This document shows, one piece after another, positions 1 through 11,900 of a stretch of DNA of 64,000 bases. Positions within the stretch are counted from its first letter, which is position 1; each line of letters starts with the position of its first letter. Made by a program: the position numbers and the translations under genes. The stretch comes from Coptis chinensis (lineage: Eukaryota; Streptophyta; Magnoliopsida; Ranunculales; Ranunculaceae). The notes below the pieces were generated by a model. It had not been told where the DNA came from and did no database searches. It saw nothing but the letters and a program-made list of their open reading frames with translations. Where the stretch lies: NCBI GenBank assembly GCA_015680905.1, contig CM027378.1, positions 5,580,001 to 5,644,000 of the forward strand. The letters run 5' to 3'.

Positions 1-480
1 CACAATGTAGATGAGCTCTCATTAATTAATCTACACTTAGTACCATAGTTATTAACATGCAAAGTTTTATTTAACCTTAAGTGAGAAGCATCCAAGTCTA
101 ACTTGTATAGATTATCAATCAAAGAGCCTGTACCGATAAGATTTGGAAGAGACTAAATATTCCTTTTTTCCATTTGAACAAGTATAACCGGATTTGTCCA
201 AACAGGAAATATAAATTAAATTTCGTCTAAAAGACGATACATAAATAGTCTCATCTAAATCCAAATAAAAACCAAACTCTAAGTTTAATCTAAAGACTCC
301 AATGGCCTCAACACATGCCTTATTGCCATCACCCATGTAAATGAACCTTTCGGTATCAATTGGCTTTCGGCTCCTTACACAACCCTGCATGGAAACACTA
401 ATGTGAATAGTTACTCCCGTATCTATCTACCATGAATTAGATGGTACTTCGGCAAGATTTAATTCAGAACAAACAAAACT
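1..480 (-). pseudogene. Copia protease / pre-integrase remnant (partial)
   Basis: Seen on the minus strand: near 430-450 a W-stop-I-D-T-G motif, the retroviral-type aspartic protease active site preceded by an in-frame stop. An open stretch at 115-390 follows, with FIYMGDGNKACVEAIG and SSFRRNLIYISCLDK, the pattern of the Copia protease to GAG-pre-integrase region. It continues towards integrase outside the window. Non-functional as read. Confidence 0.75.
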
Positions 481-496
481 AAATTCATTACATGCT

Positions 497-1380
497 TACT
501 TTGCTTTCCACTTTGTATACTTTGGACATTCTTTCTTAATGTGACCTGCAGGTTTCTTGCAAAAATAGTAGAAAGTAGCCTGAACCTGTTTATCTTGTGC
601 ATTCACCTGTGGTGTCGCATTATCTACAGTTCCTTTACTCTTATTATTCCATTTCCTTTTCTTAGTGCTTGATTTGCCATTAGAGGAAATTGCCAAGTGA
701 GCACTTTTAGTCTTCTCTTGTTTCAACCTTTCCTCTTCTTGCACACACTAAGCAATGAGCTCATTAAGAGTCTATTTCTCCCTTTGAGTATTATAATTGA
801 TCTTCAAGGGACCAAATTGTGCAGGAAGAGAAATAAGAATGAGGTGCACAAGGAGATCATCAGAGAACTCCAGCTTTAGTGCCCTCATTTTGCCAACAAG
901 ATTAGATATTTCCATAATGTACTCCCTAACATTTCCTTTGCCAGTATACCGCATGGTGACAAGTTTGCTAAGGAGCATACTTGCCTCCACCTTTTCCGAT
1001 GCAACAAATCGGTCGGCAACTTGGCTTAGGAATTTCTTGGCATTTTCTTCCTTAGGCATTGCACCACGAAAAATTTCAGAAATAGAGTGCTTCATTATAC
1101 TAAGACTAAGGCGAATGGAGGGCTCCCACTTTTCGTAGTTAGCCTTTTCCTCAACTCCACTATCAGCCTTAAGTTTAGCAGGCTCATCAATTCAACATGT
1201 AATGCATTATCCAAATCCATACATCCAAGAAATAACGATTAGAACACGCTCTTTCCATTTTGTAAAGTTGGAACCAGTAAGAACTAGAATACTAGTTAAA
1301 TTGGCAGATATAGAAGATGTATTCACTGAACATGACACAAAAGATAACTCACATTAATACACATATGCCATATACTTTAA
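497..1380 (-). pseudogene. Copia Gag polyprotein remnant
   Basis: Seen on the minus strand: an N-terminal segment with the words TGSNFTKWKERVLI near 1270-1310, typical of the Gag N-terminal domain of plant Copia (DUF4219-like). A frameshift and stops follow around 1190-1240. Then comes an open UBN2-like Gag core at 772-1095 containing FLSQVADRF and LVTMRYTGKGNVREYIMEI. A basic linker at 496-744 leads to a CCHC-like knuckle, FYYFCKKPAGHIKKEC. Anomaly: the first Cys of the knuckle is Tyr and there is an extra Pro, so zinc binding is probably lost. Gag and the knuckle package element RNA. The frame is broken in at least two places. Confidence 0.82.
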
Positions 1381-2844
1381 TGCATAGAAAATAATAAACT
1401 GTAATATTATTATGCATTCATTAGTCTAAATGAAAAATAATAATCAAATAAACAAATGACAAGATAGAAAATAATTATAAATCTTTAGTAGTGGGCCTTA
1501 ATGAGAAACCTAACACACCATTATAATTTAAGTCTTTGGACAAGCGTTTAACGTGTAAGTGGTTCTCTCTTAACACATAAGGCTAATCGACATATGTAAA
1601 ACAAAGTTAGGCTTGGCCAAACAATAAGTCTTTCTTAGGGGTCGACTATTGAATGCATAAGTAACTCCTAAAATTATTTTACATATATTAATTATCTTAT
1701 GCCGTCACTAATCTGGCCAAAATTGGGCCGATTATTACTTGCATGGATTAAGACGCAACTATATACAATCCAATAAACTTTACAATTAAACCCAAATAAA
1801 TTTTCCATGAAAGAGGCCACTTAGGCAGCATATCACGTTGAACTTACCCAAGTTTTATGGTTTAGATTGCTAATTTTCAAATGTTTGGAACATGCTATTA
1901 TTCAATTCTATTAAATAACATGATAATTAATAGTAGAAAAGAAAATTCCAATAGCAAAGTTTATAAATCCAAACATGATCAAACTGAAATTTAAGTCTAT
2001 CTACTTTAATCTACTTTATTGGGCCCGAAAAAATCTTCGATTTGACTATTTAACTGCCCAAAACGGACTTAAATCGAGTTATATATCTAGTTAATTGGGC
2101 CAATAAAAATACCAAATAGGCCCAAAACCGGGTCAAACTAGGTCCCGGTCAAGATGAGTCGGACCGGTCAAGACTAAAGTCAAACTTTGTTTGCAAAGTC
2201 AGACTTGGCATACATGGGCCAAAACGAAGCCCAATCTAGTTTATGGGTCGAGTTGGATTTTGGGCTTTTGTTTAGTGTTGGGCTTTTAGGTGCAGGCCTT
2301 TAGATCTGTTTTCTCTCTAAACTATTGAATCGTAATTAAAACTCAGTTTTTTTGGATGGCGAGTTGACTCAAGAACAACTCGAGTCTGTTATAGAAAACA
2401 AACCCTTTTTCCTTCGGCAACCTTACTGCCACCCCTGAACGCTTACAACCAGATGATGATGCAAACACAAATCCAACCGTAGAGATATAATTTAGAGTGT
2501 AGTACGACCCTACCCACCAAATTTCAGCACAATCCAAAAGATAGATAACAAATTTACATGGATTTAAAGTCGAGAAAAAATCGAATTTTTAATGGGTTAT
2601 CGGCAATGAATCAAAGCATATTGATCGAAATCCATCATCCACCTTATGAATATGATTCTTGGATAATGAACTTGCGACCGTATGAAACCTTTTTACTGGA
2701 ACAGCTAGATTTGATGATTCGATAAAAACGAAAAAACTTTGAAACCCGCGTTACTTTATAAAAAATCGATTTTCACTCAATTTTAACAAAACAAGAAAAT
2801 AAATTAAACATTGCATTTTCTTAATGACTAATATGTCTCTAGGA
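1381..2844 (-). other. Long untranslated leader of the Copia element
   Basis: About 1.45 kb between the primer-binding site and the first recognisable Gag residues. No open frame of note is present in it except a meaningless 64-codon stretch. It is rich in short direct repeats. Long leaders of this kind are usual in plant Copia elements. Confidence 0.5.
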
Positions 2845-2855
2845 CTGATACCAAT
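2845..2855 (-). promoter_or_regulatory. Copia primer-binding site
   Basis: On the minus strand ATTGGTATCAG directly abuts the LTR end. It matches the usual plant Copia site complementary to initiator methionine tRNA (TGGTATCAGAGC) for its first eight bases, then diverges. Confidence 0.7.
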
Positions 2856-3340
2856 TGTAAGGATTTTTCCAAAGCCCAGAATCGCATGTCAATCAATAAA
2901 GAAAACCAAATTGTAATAGGACATACCTGAAGCCATAGCATTGATCAAGTAAGTCCTATAAGCAGCGGAACGTTGTTGTCTTCTACTCCAAAACCCTTCT
3001 TGTGTTCTCTCAGATGAAAAACTATGAGAATAACGTTAATGTTTGGGGTGAGGACCTCAACTTATATATTATGGGTGTATTTCTATTATAGCCTATCATG
3101 ATAATAGAAATACGCTTAAGCCCAAAAAGTATCTGCACATATAGTTAAGCCCATACTCACTTTATACACGTGTCATGACCTGACACTTGTGATTTGAGAC
3201 ATATAAATGACTCGGTCATGTTACTTTAAGATCACAGTTTAGTGATTCTTCCCAATGTCACTCGGACGTAGTTTGACAATTAACAATTGTGTAATGTGTA
3301 TGAAATATGTAGGTACACCTTAAAGAGAAAAGTTCTAACA
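2856..3340 (-). repeat. 5' LTR of the minus-strand Copia element
   Basis: On the minus strand the segment starts TGTTAGAACTTTTC and ends AAATCCTTACA, giving the TG...CA ends of an LTR, 485 bp. It is immediately followed by a tRNA-primer-binding motif, which fixes the inner border. Confidence 0.8.
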
Positions 3341-4320
3341 GAAAATTGATGGTGGACATCAATCATCCGAACTACTAGAAGAGAGCCTTGTTAGCAATTC
3401 GGGATATGGCAAAAATTCGGTACAGGAATAATTCGAGAATTATTTGGTGATTCAAAAAAACGGTATGGTCAAATATTCGCTCAAAAAATCGCAATACGGC
3501 AATTATGCGGTGTTTAATTAATACACGTTTTAAACGTTTGGTTGCAAAAATTCGGAAGTAAAAAATTCATGATATTATGTTAGTAAATATTAATAATAGT
3601 TGTCATTCTTTACAACATAACAAATATATCTAAACAATTTAGCTACAAAAATATTGAAACCAATTGAATGGTCCACATAGGTACTTTCATTTATTTATTT
3701 TTGGATTGAAATTAACGTCCAAATTTCAAAATACACATACACACCATGACATGACAATTTAAATATTGCCCAAAAAGTATAAAGGCAAAGTTTTTGGATT
3801 AATTTATCACTAAAAATGTACGAGTGAGGGACTTAAAGTAAGAGTGAGGAAATAAAGTACATAAAAAATAACAAAAACGCAACCGAATTTTCATTCATTT
3901 CTTTTTCTTTTTTTAGCCGAATTTTTGAAAACTAAAAAATTCGGCAAAATCCGTATTATTCGTTTCAAGGCAAAAAATTGCAAATTATTGTGAATCTTTT
4001 AAACATTCGGAAGTATTATACGTTTTGCCCTTCAAAAATTCGATTCGCGAATTATTCGAGAATAATTCGGCGAATTGCTAACAAGGGAAAAGAGTGTTGT
4101 GTGCATCGATGGAAGACACTATGGTGCTAAGGCTTCTATTTCGCCGAAAGTAAAAACAGGAGCAGCTGAAGTCACAGGAGAGTTGAAGCTTGAACATGCT
4201 TCTTTCAAAGTTGCTATGAAATCGGCAAATCTGACACATACTTATTTGGTGCGATTTCTCTTATCCCAAAAACTCCATATGCTAACACAATGGATTCTAC
4301 CACTCAGGGCTCTTTAAAAT
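3341..4320 (+). pseudogene. Unrecognised host-like coding exon split by a MITE
   Basis: Seen: if the MITE at 3386-4086 and one 8-bp target duplication are removed, the flanks 3342-3385 and 4095-4260 join in one open frame. It contains SSELLEESVVCIDGRHYGAK and then KTGAAEVTGELKLEHASFKVA. After about 4245 the frame changes: the alternative frame reads ISLIPKTPYANTMDSTTQG, suggesting a small indel. The upstream side is cut by the Copia LTR at 3340. The composition looks like a real soluble-protein exon, but I do not recognise the family. It is a fragment, not a working gene. Confidence 0.4.
3386..4086. mobile_element. hAT-type MITE, 701 bp
   Basis: Terminal inverted repeats begin CCTTGTTAGCAATTCG on the left and end with CGAATTGCTAACAAGG on the right. 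Subterminal sequence is rich in AATTCGG/ATTATTCG words on both sides. Flanks are GAAGAGAG (3378-3385) and GAAAAGAG (4087-4094), an 8-bp target duplication with one mismatch, as expected for hAT. No transposase ORF. Removal restores an open frame across the junction, supporting the borders. Confidence 0.75.
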
Positions 4321-7092
4321 TCATATTTTCCAGCGTATTTTGTTCTCCATTTGTTTTTTGCTATGGAAAGTGATTTTAGGAATTGTAGTTTGTATAAAAT
4401 CTCCACTCTTTAATCAAACATCAGTTGGTGTTGGTATGGATTTCCAGTTTTTATTTCCTCACAACAAATGTAATAATACTCGTTAACTTTTATTTGTAAA
4501 ATTTGTTATTATTATCAATAAAATTTCCACTTTAAAAAAACAAAAAACAAGGTAATTTTTTACTTTCAATGTTAATCTTTTATAGTTTTCTCTATATGAT
4601 AGTAGAGTTATATAGATAGACTTATAGCATTATAGGAAGTTAACAATTTGTTGAATTGTTTGTTTGTTTGTTTTTTTTTTTTTCGATGCTACAATTTGTT
4701 GAATTGTTGGACTTGTAGACTAGATTATATAGATATATATAGACGTAGTAGTATCAATTAATGACTTAAGTACTTAAGTAGTAACTTCATCAGTCCATAT
4801 TAAATTCTTATTAGTCAACGCAGTCTAGTTTTGTGAATTGAAATAAATGCATAATTTTGTTAATCTTTATTGTTTAGACTTTCTAACAAAAAATAAAATA
4901 AAAATAATAAAAATAAACTGTATTATTATTTTTTTGGTGAGGTGGGGTTTACACATAATCTCGCACCCTCTAGATTAGACTCCGTCTCTGGTTGATGTTG
5001 TGTTCGTTTTGACTGGTAAGACATCTCAGTTGTCCTCTGAACTAATGAGACATGGTGACCCTATTAGTATATGATTCTATTGGCTTCTTATTATCAATTT
5101 ACGTGTCGTTCTTTCAATAGTCTATATTCACTTCTTGTTATCATTTCAGTTTACTTGCATTGTGAACTAATTAGACATGGTTCCTAGCTTCTTCTTATCA
5201 GATTAGTTGTTAACAAATTGTACAGAAACTCGTTTCTATGATCACTTGGGTAGTAACGACACTGGCTGAATAAGCCACTCTTTTGCACAACTTTAAAAAG
5301 CCACTTAGTGTAACGCCATGTAATGACAGAATCATGCATATGTATCCATTGAATTTTACGCCTTGGCATACTATGAATTTTTTCTAACCAGAGAATGTTT
5401 AAGTAGTATATAACTGTATAATTTGGCATAGTAGGAATTCTCTCTAGGCGGATGCACATTAAAGATCTTAATTTGCATTGGCATATAATCTTAGTCTAAA
5501 TTATTAGGGATTTAGGTCGTCATATGATTGACTGATCACACAACAGAATAATGTGTTAAGTGCAAAATTTTAGTGTCCTGACCCAATCAAATCAGTTGGA
5601 TTTCTAAATTCCCTGTTTCCTCTCAATGTCTCTTTGATATGTCCAAAAGTTTTTCATTTTGTTTCCACATTTGTGAAAATCAGCTGCGAAAAAGGAGAGG
5701 TTCATAAACGTGGTGCAATGGTGTTTGCTAATATGCTCACAAGTCACTGTTTGTCTGAATTGTGTTGTTCAAACCTTGAATCCAGAATGGTTTTTACTTC
5801 ACCAACTTTCAAGAATCCGTCTCCCCCACGGTCCACCAAGGATGCCTAGGCTCTGTAGGTACTCCCAGAGTTTGCGCACGTAGAAGAAGACGAGATGTAA
5901 ATTCTGCAGGATCTTTCATCCCAGGTCTATATATGCTAGACCAATATCTTGTAAGAGCACTTTTTCCCTCTCTTTTCTCATACTTTGAGTCAATGTGGCC
6001 ATGTGTGTATTACATTGACAATAGTTTAACAACAAAAGAAATGTGACATAAGTTATGTACTTCTGTGCCAAGGAGGTCATCTGTTATAGCCCAGGAGAAA
6101 AACGTAGCAACTGAACTACGAAGTGCTTTGTAGCTTAAACACCCTTCCTTCACAGTTGTGTTGCTATTGTTGTTTTCTTTTGGGTATTACAGTTTTTAAA
6201 CTAACAGACTATATAAAAATTTGGAAGGTTTCTTAACTTCCTCCATTATAATTACCCTTATAATTTTTGTAGTTGCTTTTAAGACAAGTTTGAGTGTAGA
6301 AGGTAAATAGGATCATCTTAGTGAATCGGTAGAACTATTGCAGAAACGTTACAGTGGAACTCCTCTTCACGCGCCAGGGGTTTGGATTTACATTTTTCTT
6401 TATCATATACACTTAGTTGCCTTATTTCTGTTAAATCGCTTCCCACAACTGCTCATGTATGAACTCGATCGATCTCCAGGCCTCCTGGAACAACCTCCAA
6501 TGTCTTGGCAGGTGATCTACATGACAGGACCAGTGAAATCTAAAACCCTTTATAGGACTAAATTATCTGGTTGAAGCAGTAATGGTAGTAGCATTTGAGT
6601 GTCCAGCACCAAGGAATCGAGCCAAGAAGTGAAAGACCATAACAAATATGCCATCTCTGTCCATAGGCATGGAGATGTAGTAGCTTGTTGAGTTGAATTC
6701 CTTAAAATAGAAGCAAATTGTGCCATTTAGCTCTCAGTTTAACAAAGAAGTTATTAACAACTAATGTAATGTCCAAAAAAAACAAGAAGAACGAGGGGGC
6801 GATAAACTTTTTTTTTCGCAGTTGAGTTCCTGAAAAGTAAAACCCCAATATTATCAATGAAGTCAACCTTGCAACACTATAATCTTCTGACAAATATGGA
6901 ATACCAGTTCATCCGCAATGAATATAGAAGCATGGCTGAGTACTAAACAGCTTCACTGCAAAACTTAATTTACACTTAATTGAAATGTCTACAACCTCAT
7001 AATAGTAAACCAATACCAAATGGAGATGGTCTTCGAACTACTTCATAAAGAATACATACCTTCCTCTGGATAATAACAGGGCATACCTTAGA
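4321..7092. other. Intergenic, no supported gene
   Basis: AT-rich sequence with poly-T runs (about 4666-4683). Short ORFs (5634-5849 and 6338-6574 on +, 5184-5459 on -) resemble no family I know and lack a convincing splice structure. I see no RNA gene or terminal repeats. It may hold remnants of the exon-bearing gene upstream. Confidence 0.4.
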
Positions 7093-7510
7093 CATGTTGA
7101 TTTAGCTTATCAATCTCCTTCATTGCTTTAGTAAGATCCGTAGAAACCTATTTGCACTTGGTTTCCTTTTCTCCCAACATCTGATTTTTGACATCAGCTT
7201 GCCGATGCAGCTTATCATTCTCGTCCATAGCTTTCTTCAGAGCTGTAGTAAGCTCACTACATTTGTTTTCCGCTTCTGCAAGCAACTGATTTTTGACACC
7301 CATTTGGTGATGTAGCTTGTCATTGTCGTCCATTTCGCTATGAAGAGCTTTAACAAAGTCATTACATTTGTTTTCCCTGCCTTCAAACATCTGGTGTTTG
7401 ACATCCATTTGGTGCAGCTCATTGTTTTTGTCCACTGCTCTACTAAATGCACTAAACAGCTCATCACACCTGATTTCCTTACAATACTCATAAAAGTTCT
7501 CGTGCTCTGT
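7093..7510 (-). pseudogene. Coiled-coil protein fragment with about 34-residue tandem repeats
   Basis: Seen on the minus strand: one frame with three and a half repeats of roughly 34 residues built on the pattern DKLHxQxxVKNQMLxExExKCxxLxxALxxAMDEN. Examples are ENDKLHRQADVKNQMLGEKE and DNDKLHHQMGVKNQLLAEAE. The heptad pattern and charge predict a coiled coil. An in-frame TAG interrupts the last repeat near 7148, after ETKCK, and the frame ends at TAA just after DKLNQHV. A possible splice acceptor lies near 7510. It sits about 7 kb downstream of the FDM-like gene on the same strand. The style recalls the coiled-coil part of FDM/IDN2 or XS-domain proteins, but the identification is not secure. 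It could be an unrelated coiled-coil gene remnant. Confidence 0.5.
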
Positions 7511-7569
7511 AATCCCTCCTCCATGTTGTCAGATGTAATATGAAATCTGGACAAAGATAATACATACAA

Positions 7570-9231
7570 ATAGTCAGAGATTATGAATGTTGATCAGATC
7601 TGAAGAAGTAGATACATTTGTGATTTATTATAATTTCACAAATCACTGCAAACGCAAGACCAATGGCGCGCTTTGCATCATTAAAAAAAAATTAAGAGTG
7701 TGTTCGACTGATTATTAGAATCATTTACCTGAATTTTACTTTTTAAAAAGGTTCAAGTTCTTTCACAGAAAAAAATTTGTCCTATTAATCAAACTGACTA
7801 CAAGGGGTCTATATTCTTGAAAACAATGTGTGTATGGAAATCATTTTCCGGGATCAAACATGTAGCGATCATTTTTCTACTTTTTATGTCAAAAATTGGT
7901 AAACATCAGTCTATAAGCAACTTTTCTACCCAAAATCATGCTTTGTTTCAGCATATAGCGTATGTCGAACACTGACATATCAAGATAAGATAAACACATG
8001 TTCTAATCACAAATCAAGTAAGGACAATTAACAATAACTTTCAAAATTGAGCTAACGCAGCTCTTGTCAATTATCAAAGGTGTTCAAATGCAGCTTTTAG
8101 ACTAAATAGAAGAACGGTTGCACTGCAATAAAATTGAGCAGAAGCAGAAACACACTAAACATAGTAGTAGTTTACTACTCCCACACGCATTGCACCACTT
8201 GCTGTTTTTTGGGCAGAACTCAGAAGGGAATATCATCTATGTGGCAGCATTGCATTGCTGGATTGATGTAAACTGTTGAATCCAGACAAGTCAAATGATG
8301 GGCTTCTTGTTTTTGGTTGTTTTACACGAACTGGGATTGGGGATCCAATATAACATTCTTAAGGATATCTTGGACAATGTCATTGAACAAATGCATTGAT
8401 CATTGAAGTATTACTAAGTTTATAATTTCTTGTTTGTCAAGCAACCGTAGTTGATAAAAGAAGGGCTTATTATTGTGGTAGTTAACTTTGATCAACTAAA
8501 TTATCCTCTATGGATTTCATCACTTTGCTATTATCTATCTCGTAAAATTAATCATTCTGCTTTTTCTTGATTACTACAACACCCTTCATTACAAGCGTAA
8601 GGACTACTGAGTACTGACTTTCGTATAATAACAACCCGTCCCATCAGAGTTCAGAATACGAATAATCAGAACTTCAACAAAAGAGAGTACAAGAGATCAA
8701 ACGATGTAACTTCAGATCTGCCAAGATTAGCTAGTCCATCATCAGCGGCATTACATTCTCCAGGTTCTTCCTTATAGTCACAAAAGCAAGGATGGAAGGC
8801 ATTCAGTTTTGTGTTTCGCATTGCTGTACTGTACCAGAGATAAAAACTACCATGGAGTCATAAATGAGTAAATAGCCAGAAGAGTAAGATTTCAAAATCA
8901 GCTGAAATTTTTTCAATCATGATTGATGAACAATTTAGGTGCCCTCAAAGTAATAAGGCCCATAGTTTAGCATGGGTAGTTGTAGTTCGTCCTAAGAAAG
9001 TTTAGATGCTTGTATAATCCATCACAAATAACACATCCAGAACCGGATGGCCCTGGAATTGATGTGTTATCACTTATCAGTAGTAAACAAGACGACGTGG
9101 TAGCATCAAAAGAGAGAAGACTTGTGATTTAGTTTTGTCCTAAATCTAGACTTCCGTAAGGCGAAAAAAACAAAAAATCGTCTCCGCAAGGACCTCTTTG
9201 GTGCTGGCCTGTGTTTCTTGGGTACGGCTTC
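7570..9231. other. Intergenic, nothing recognised
   Basis: No credible ORF longer than 60 codons. AT-rich, without terminal repeats or an RNA gene that I can see. The last 90 bases before the Copia LTR are G+C-richer than the rest. Confidence 0.4.
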
Positions 9232-9789
9232 TGTAGAGAAAAAGGGCGTTTTTTCTCTTTCATGTCAAGAGCGCACCTGCGCCTCCGATGGGCGCGACCC
9301 TCCAGTGTTTTGGGCGCACCCGCGCCTACGATGTGTGCGACCCGCGCTCCAACCAATTTCAGCCCGAAATTCACTGTTTCGGAAGCTTTTCTGAAATAGT
9401 ATAAAAATAGGTTTTTTCTGTAGAAACCTAACTTTTCCAAAACCAAGAAAGAAAGAGATTATAAGAGAGCAATTCTTTATGAGTTGAGTATTCATTCTTT
9501 GTGAGTGAATTGAGAGACTTGTAATCTGTTACTCCGGACATCTAGTAAAGCTTGAAACTCGCAGTGTGGACGTAGGCAAATTGCCGAACCACGATATATC
9601 TCATCTTGTGGTTTTTTCTTCTTTTACATTAATTGTTTTACTTTATATGCTTGTTATTTGATATCGGAAGTGTTGGGATATTGCTTGGAGGTGTTGAAGT
9701 CTTGTCTATCGGAAGGATCGATCCTTGTGGTTGGATTGATCCGCTTTGTCAATGGGGTAACGTTGTTTCCGCATCATATATTCACAACA
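9232..9789 (+). repeat. 5' LTR of the 9-14 kb Copia element
   Basis: 558 bp, TG...CA ends. A TATA-like AGTATAAAAATAGG around 9397-9411 is followed by a probable transcription start region. The end TTCACAACA directly precedes the primer-binding site. Confidence 0.9.
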
Positions 9790-9805
9790 ATTGGTATCGA
9801 GGCGT
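9790..9805 (+). promoter_or_regulatory. Copia primer-binding site
   Basis: ATTGGTATCGAGGCG abuts the 5' LTR. It resembles the initiator-methionine-tRNA complement TGGTATCAGAGC with an A/G transposition. Confidence 0.75.
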
Positions 9806-9915
9806 AGGTATAACGACCTAGGATTTTGAGTTTAGTGCTTTCGAAATTTGTGTAGACAAGGTGTTCGATTAAATTCGAGGTGAAATTTTTTGGGTTATTG
9901 TGTGTAACTTGAAAG

Positions 9916-10650
9916 ATGGCTCCCAAGATGTCAAACGCAAGGTTTGAAGTAGAAGTTCAATGGGGAGAATAACTTTGGGATTTGCCAAGTCCAAGTAAAG
10001 GACATCCTCATCCAAAAGGTTTGCACGCGCTTTAAAAAGGGATTAAATCTAAAGGCTAAAGTATGAAAGTAATGATGATTGGGAAGAGTTCGATCTTGAG
10101 CTTGTTCATCAATCCGGTTATGTCTTGCTAATGAGGTCATGTATAGTGTGATGGGAGAAAATATCGCCGGTATTTGGCTCAAACTAGAGTCTATGTATAT
10201 AACCAAGAGCATGACGAACAAGATGTACCTTTAAGAAACGCCTTTATCGGTACATGATGGTCGATGGTTCAACGATGCAAAGAGCACGTTAGTGAAGTTC
10301 CGTCGATGTCTAGCGGATTATTTGAATGTTGGTATGAAGATGAATGATGAGGATCAAGCGGCATGTTTAATATTCTCCTTGCCGTAAAGCTATGAGCATC
10401 TAATGACTACATTCATGAACGAGAAGTCGCCAATCTTGACGAAGTTCAGAGTGCACTTCTTTCTTATGAGTTGATGAAGAAGACACGTGTAGAGAATAGC
10501 ATTGACGCAGTCGAGCTAGTGGCAAGAGGAAATTCGTGATGAACGTAATTATTCAAGTAATGAGAATTCTAGGTCCAAGTCAAAGAAGCCTTTAAAACAT
10601 GTACAAAGGCTACAATTGTAAATGAAAAGGGACATTACGCAAGTAATTGT
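9916..10650 (+). pseudogene. Copia Gag remnant
   Basis: Starts ATGGCTCCCAAGATG. The broken frame then gives phrases such as FNGENNFG and QVQVKDIL when small indels are allowed for, the N-terminal Gag signature. Near 10600-10650 there is a decayed zinc knuckle with [10 protein letters not shown] and a stop just before it (TGTAAATGA). At least four disruptions are evident, including TAA at about 9969. No Gag could be made from this copy. Confidence 0.75.
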
Positions 10651-10779
10651 CCCTCACCCCAAGAAAGAGAACAAGAGAGATAGTCGAAGAAAGGTAAGGC
10701 AAAAATTGAAGCAAATTATGCTTCGTGCTCAAGAGATTGAGTTCAGGTCTCGTGTGTCCACACAAGACTATATGACCGA

Positions 10780-11150
10780 AAGGTGGATTCTTGATTCTGG
10801 ATGTTCCTATCATATGTGCTCGAATAGAAAGTGGTTTATTTCTTATGAGAGCATTGATGGTGGTTCTATTTTAATGGGTAATGACGTTGCTTGTAAGACG
10901 GTAGGAATTTGAACTATACGGGTCAAGATGTATGATGGTGTAGTGAGGACTTTAACCGATGTGAGACACGTTCCTGAGCTAAAGAAAAGTCTTATTTCTC
11001 TTAGTACCTTGGACTCCAAAGGCCACAAGTTTGTGGGTGAAGGTGGAGTCCTAAATATTGTTAATGGCTCTTTAGTTGTTATGAAGGGTAAAAAATATGG
11101 AACCTTGTATACTATGATAGGTAGTACGGTGATAGCGATGTAGCAGTGGG
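10780..11150 (+). pseudogene. Copia aspartic protease and pre-integrase remnant
   Basis: Seen: an open stretch with [18 protein letters not shown], whose D-S-G is the protease active site, then [13 protein letters not shown] stop at about 10910 (TTTGAACT) breaks the frame. The next frame continues with [19 protein letters not shown], ending at TAG in 11141-11143. The sequence pattern is that of the Copia protease domain and its GAG-pre-integrase continuation. Confidence 0.85.
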
Positions 11151-11159
11151 TGCATGTAG

Positions 11160-11900
11160 TAATGATTCCGAGTGCACTAAGATATGGCATACGTTTAGGG
11201 CATACGAGTGAAAAGCGGTTTGTCCGAAGTTCAGGCAAGCGAGGGTTCTTGAAGAACTTGAAGAAGCCAAGTATTGAAGAACTTGAAGAAGCCAAGTATG
11301 GGGTTCCGCGGAGCATCAAGGCCTGGAAGAAGCAAAGCAGAGTCAAGTTCAAGTCAAGCAAGCATACGACAACAGGCATCCTTGACTATGTGCATACGGA
11401 TGTTTGGGGACCCTCCGTGGTGGCTTCCAAGGAGGTAATCGCTATTATGTCTCATTCATTGATGATCATACTCGTATGTGTGGGTGTATATGATGAAATC
11501 GAAAGATGAAGTGTTTGAGACATTTAAGAAGTGGAAAGCGCAAGGGTCGAGAATCGCGATAGATAGAAAGGTAAAGACATTACGGGCCCGACAATGGTAA
11601 TCGAGTATACCTATGGACCTTCCAAGAGTTCCGCGGCGCTTGAATGGAGTGGATTGCCGCATTAATCGACGCTAGGGGGCACCACGCCAGAATGGAATGG
11701 CAAAGAGGATGAATAGAACTTTGTTTGAAAGAGCAAGATGTTTATTGTCTAATGCCGCCCAGAAAAAAAGAGTATTGGGCGATCACGTTGTCCATGGCGT
11801 TGTTACCCGCATAATAGGTCACCGCATCACAAATTTATAGATTGCAGGACACCTTATGAGGTGTGGTCAGTAACCCACCGATTATAGTATATTTTGCGAA
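11160..11900 (+). pseudogene. Copia integrase remnant
   Basis: Seen: TTTGILDYVHTDVWGPS near 11370-11417, where the Asp of TDVWGP is the first integrase catalytic residue. It is followed in shifted frame by YYVSFIDDHTRM (about 11444-11475). A short direct duplication of GAAGAACTTGAAGAAGCCAAGT lies near 11250-11300. Beyond 11500 the core is scattered over frames and the later catalytic residues cannot be assigned. Confidence 0.75.

Larger units (their letters stand above)
1..3340 (-). mobile_element. Copia LTR retrotransposon, entering from outside the window
   Basis: Seen: reading the minus strand from 3340 there is an LTR, a primer-binding site, a long leader, degenerate Gag, and the start of Pol, which runs off the window at base 1. 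The LTR begins TGTTAG and ends TTACA. The right flank of the LTR is GAAAA, but the second LTR is outside the window, so no target duplication can be tested. Known: gag with a CCHC knuckle followed by an aspartic protease and pre-integrase segment is the Copia (Pseudoviridae-like) order. Anomalies: Gag carries stops and frameshifts, so this copy is not autonomous. Confidence 0.88.

Noticed and set aside
697..1138. Plus-strand ORFs over the Copia Gag region
   Set aside because: They are antisense shadows of the minus-strand Gag, whose residues match the family.
5634..6574. Plus-strand ORFs of 71 and 78 codons
   Set aside because: No family resemblance, no splice or codon pattern, and no neighbouring support. 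Treated as chance.
9129..9495. ORFs overlapping the Copia 5' LTR
   Set aside because: They lie in LTR sequence that also occurs, with disrupted frames, in the 3' LTR.
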